The translations under genes were made by a program, and so were the position numbers. Shown here piece by piece: positions 20,850 through 22,733 of a stretch of DNA of 22,733 nucleotides. Under the pieces are notes generated by a model. That model did no database searches, was not told where the DNA came from, and saw nothing but the letters and a program-made list of their open reading frames with translations. The stretch is from an uncultured Campylobacter sp. GTDB lineage: Bacteria; Campylobacterota; Campylobacteria; Campylobacterales; Campylobacteraceae. Positions within the stretch are counted from its first letter, which is position 1. Every line of letters begins with the position of its first letter. The DNA lies in the NCBI GenBank assembly GCA_900772495.1, contig CAAHEJ010000081.1, positions 1 through 22,733 on the forward strand, written 5' to 3'.

Positions 20850-21472
20850 ATTTTGAGCTTTTGCGTGAAAATTTAGACTTTTTGCGCGAATTTGATGAGG
20901 CAAATTTAAAGGCGCTTAAAGCTAAGCTAAACGCTTATGAGAGCCTTTTTCACAGCTTTGGCAAGGTGCATAATATAAGCCATTTTAAAGCCCTTGAAAA
21001 AGAGCTTATTGATAGTCTTAAAATTTTGGATTTTAAGGATTTAAGTGGCTTTAAAAACGCCGTTGATATAGGCTCTGGGGCGGGTTTTCCTGCGCTTTTT
21101 TTAGCCCTTATTTTAAAGTCAAATTTCACTCTCTTTGAGCCAAATGCAAAAAAAGCAGCCTTTTTAATGCTTGTAAAAAGCGAGCTAGGGCTTGAAAATG
21201 TGAGCGTTATCAAAGAAAAAATAGAGCATTACAAGCTAAAATTTAAAGCTCAACTCATCACTTCAAGAGCTTTGATGAGTGCGCCCGAGCTTGTGGGGCT
21301 TTGTGATGGTTTTTTTGATGAAAATACGCTTTTTTTGCTTTACAAAGGCTCAAAGGTTTATGATGAGCTAAAAGGCTTTGCAAAGTATGAAATCACCGAG
21401 TTTGACAAGAGAAAATATGTGCTGATAAAAGCGAAAAATTTAAGCAAAAAAGCCATTAAACGAAAATGTTAA
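20846..21472 (+). CDS. rsmG: 16S rRNA (guanine527-N7)-methyltransferase RsmG
   Basis: 208 residues. The SAM-binding loop VDIGSGAGFPA (73-83) and the following LFEPNAKKAAFL (95-108) mark RsmG; the SRALMS motif (about 138-143) near the active site is also present. It methylates G527 in 16S rRNA; loss gives low-level streptomycin resistance. It starts at TTG 20846, overlapping ribA's TGA as TTGA, with only a weak GGGG site inside ribA, so its translation probably depends on ribA. No ATG lies near the conserved N-terminus. A terminator straddles its stop codon. Confidence 0.93.
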   Translation: MNFELLRENLDFLREFDEANLKALKAKLNAYESLFHSFGKVHNISHFKALEKELIDSLKILDFKDLSGFKNAVDIGSGAGFPALFLALILKSNFTLFEPNAKKAAFLMLVKSELGLENVSVIKEKIEHYKLKFKAQLITSRALMSAPELVGLCDGFFDENTLFLLYKGSKVYDELKGFAKYEITEFDKRKYVLIKAKNLSKKAIKRKC

Positions 21473-21481
21473 TGGCTTTTT
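21447..21481 (+). terminator. Intrinsic terminator of ribA-rsmG overlapping the rsmG stop
   Basis: AAAAAGCCATTAA (21447-21459) is the exact reverse complement of TTAATGGCTTTTT (21469-21481), nine-base loop. The stop TAA (21470-21472) is inside the right arm, and the T run ends the stem, so transcription ends right after the coding region. Confidence 0.75.
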
Positions 21482-21551
21482 CAAGTGCTGATTTTACAAG
21501 CAAATTTTGCTAAATCGCCCTTGCAAGCCTTTTAAATGGCATTGCTATCAT

Positions 21552-22733
21552 TTACAAGCTTTTTAAAAAGGCTTCCAAAGCCAAAATTTCATCTCTTGTT
21601 AAATTCAGCTTTTTGATGAGTGGGTCGGTTTTTGGCAAAAGTGGGTCATTTTCAACTCCTTTTTCCACAGCCACAGGAAAGCCTGCATTATACATATTTA
21701 TCACACCTATGAGATGAGGAAATAGTCCGCCGTGCATATAAGGCGCAGTGCGAGAGACACTCACAAGGCTTGGGGTTTTAAATTTGCCCACATCGGCTGG
21801 GTTTTTAGTAACTTCATATCGCCCTAAATCCTGCAACTTGCGCCCATAGAATGACAAGCCGATATTATGATATTTATTATCGCTTAACATTGCTCCGTAA
21901 TGGCAGTTCATACACTCGCCCTTGTTACGAAATATATCAAGCCCCCAAAGCTCTTTATCGCTCAAAAAACGATAATCCCCTTTTAAAAAGGCGTTAAAAC
22001 GGCTATTTTTAGGCACAACAAAACTTCTTTCATAAGTAGCTATGGCTTTGGCTATGTTGTTTATGTTGATGAATTTTCTTGCGCTTTCAAGCTCTTGGCT
22101 TGGAAATTTAGCGATTAAATTCTTGTCAATTTTGATTTCATCTCTTAAAAAGCTACGCAATCTTTTTGTAGCATTTTGCTCAAAAAGTTGTGGAAAATGC
22201 TTTCTCCAAAGCCCTTGTTCGCTCTCATCGCCAAAGGCTGCTACAAAAAGTGGGTAGTATTCTGTGGCGTTTTTTATGGCGTTTTGGGCATTTTCAAGGG
22301 TATTTGCCATTTCTTTTGGGTCGGTTATGGGACCTAGTGCTTGTTCTTCAAGACTTTTTGCCCGTCCGTCCCAAAAAAGCTCGTCAAAAAAGGCTGCCAT
22401 TTGGATATTTGGAGCGTTTCGCCTCCCCCTTTGCCTGTCGTGTCCGTAAGAAAGCTTTAAGCCGTCAGTAAAGGCTAGCTCTTGGTTGTGGCAGTTTTGG
22501 CAAGAGATTTGCCCACTTTTTGAAAGGCGCGGGTCATTAAAAAGTCGTAAGCCCAAAAACGCCTTAATATCGCTGTAAGCGTTGTTTGCAGGAAATGGCG
22601 GCTCTTTAAACGGCTCAAATTCGCGCCACTCTTTTACCACGCTTTCATCAAGCTTTGGTTTTTGCCACTGGCTCACAGGGCGCGCGTAAAGGGCGCGGTA
22701 TTTGCTTAAATTCTGCTCGCTTTGGTTGCTTGC
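21552..22733 (-). CDS. Di-haem cytochrome c peroxidase (CcpA/MauG family), partial
   Basis: The frame is open from the right edge, so the signal peptide and N-terminus are outside; a GTG at 22676 is not the true start, since 19 upstream codons (ASNQSEQNLSKYRALYARPV) fit the family. 393 visible residues. Two haem c sites are seen: CQNCH (visible residues 78-82) and CMNCH (275-279). The conserved blocks FNDPRLSKSGQISCQNCH, FTDGLKLSYGH, GRRNAPNIQMAAFF, LFWDGRAKSLEEQ, and the later FKTPSLVSVSRTAPYMHGG are all intact. Family enzymes reduce H2O2 in the periplasm with electrons from cytochrome c. C. jejuni has two (Cj0020c, Cj0358); I cannot tell which this equals. Confidence 0.9.
   Translation of the reverse strand, partial: ASNQSEQNLSKYRALYARPVSQWQKPKLDESVVKEWREFEPFKEPPFPANNAYSDIKAFLGLRLFNDPRLSKSGQISCQNCHNQELAFTDGLKLSYGHDRQRGRRNAPNIQMAAFFDELFWDGRAKSLEEQALGPITDPKEMANTLENAQNAIKNATEYYPLFVAAFGDESEQGLWRKHFPQLFEQNATKRLRSFLRDEIKIDKNLIAKFPSQELESARKFININNIAKAIATYERSFVVPKNSRFNAFLKGDYRFLSDKELWGLDIFRNKGECMNCHYGAMLSDNKYHNIGLSFYGRKLQDLGRYEVTKNPADVGKFKTPSLVSVSRTAPYMHGGLFPHLIGVINMYNAGFPVAVEKGVENDPLLPKTDPLIKKLNLTRDEILALEAFLKSL

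Noticed and set aside
22674..22676. GTG as the start of the peroxidase
   Set aside because: Nineteen in-frame codons upstream fit the family, and there is no signal peptide or ribosome site at the GTG; the gene continues off the window.

Overview
The window (22.7 kb, roughly 35-38 % GC by eye) looks like chromosome of a Campylobacter species. The reasons are the gene order flaG-fliD-fliS-small gene-efp on one strand, as I recall it from C. jejuni (Cj0547-Cj0551); a Campylobacter-type FliA (sigma28) promoter; sigma70 promoters that are essentially an extended -10 (TTTTTGCTAxAAT) with little or no -35; AAAGGAC-type ribosome binding sites; and a C. jejuni-like set of RibA, RsmG, Ppk1, HypBCD and di-haem peroxidase. 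The species cannot be fixed from this window.

Layout. 1-252: start of a TRL-like lipoprotein gene running off the left edge. 253-737: AT-rich spacer with a 13-base homopolymer and a 100-bp palindromic repeat. 738-2033 (-): NlpC/P60 cell-wall peptidase lipoprotein, divergent from 2073-4039 (+), a PIF1/RecD-like helicase overlapping by ATGA a periplasmic FliL-like protein. 4052-4621 (-): efp, divergent from rnpB (RNase P RNA, 4736-5064, +). 5065-5530: spacer with decayed palindromes and a 41-44 bp tandem repeat. 5531-8920 (-): flaG-fliD-fliS-fliT-like filament cap operon behind a consensus FliA promoter. 9274-11309 (+): polar amino-acid ABC transporter (two permeases and an ATPase, no binding protein) resembling the Paq system. 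11459-11878 (+): N-terminal part of an IdeS/Mac-type cysteine protease with promoter, RBS and signal peptide intact but the body missing. 12004-13166 (-): a paired SMR exporter resembling MdtJ/MdtI followed by a MarR regulator; two 20-bp palindromes lie in and next to a perfect TTGACA-N17-TATAAT promoter. 13520-15721 (-): hypB-hypC-hypD for [NiFe]-hydrogenase maturation. 15852-16232 (+): small lipoprotein. 16295-16554 (-): GNAT relic. 16664-18745 (-): ppk1. 18844-19833 (-) and 19919-20197 (+): His-rich CDF metal exporter divergent from an RcnR/CsoR-family repressor with a shared palindromic operator. 20286-21472 (+): ribA-rsmG. 21552-22733 (-): di-haem cytochrome c peroxidase, cut by the right edge.

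How it works together. Most genes are independent housekeeping or cell-surface units. Three groups are coherent modules: the filament cap/chaperone operon under FliA; the MarR-SMR module, whose layout predicts autorepression of an exporter operon; and nickel/cobalt handling (His-rich HypB for Ni insertion, His-rich CDF exporter plus an RcnR-like sensor). No phage, IS element, CRISPR array or tRNA was seen. The most novel-looking items are the MarR operator pair on a consensus promoter, the Asp-for-Glu change in the MdtI-like subunit, the truncated immunoglobulin-protease-like gene, and a palindromic TATAATTATA that can serve two divergent promoters, leaving the helicase mRNA apparently leaderless.
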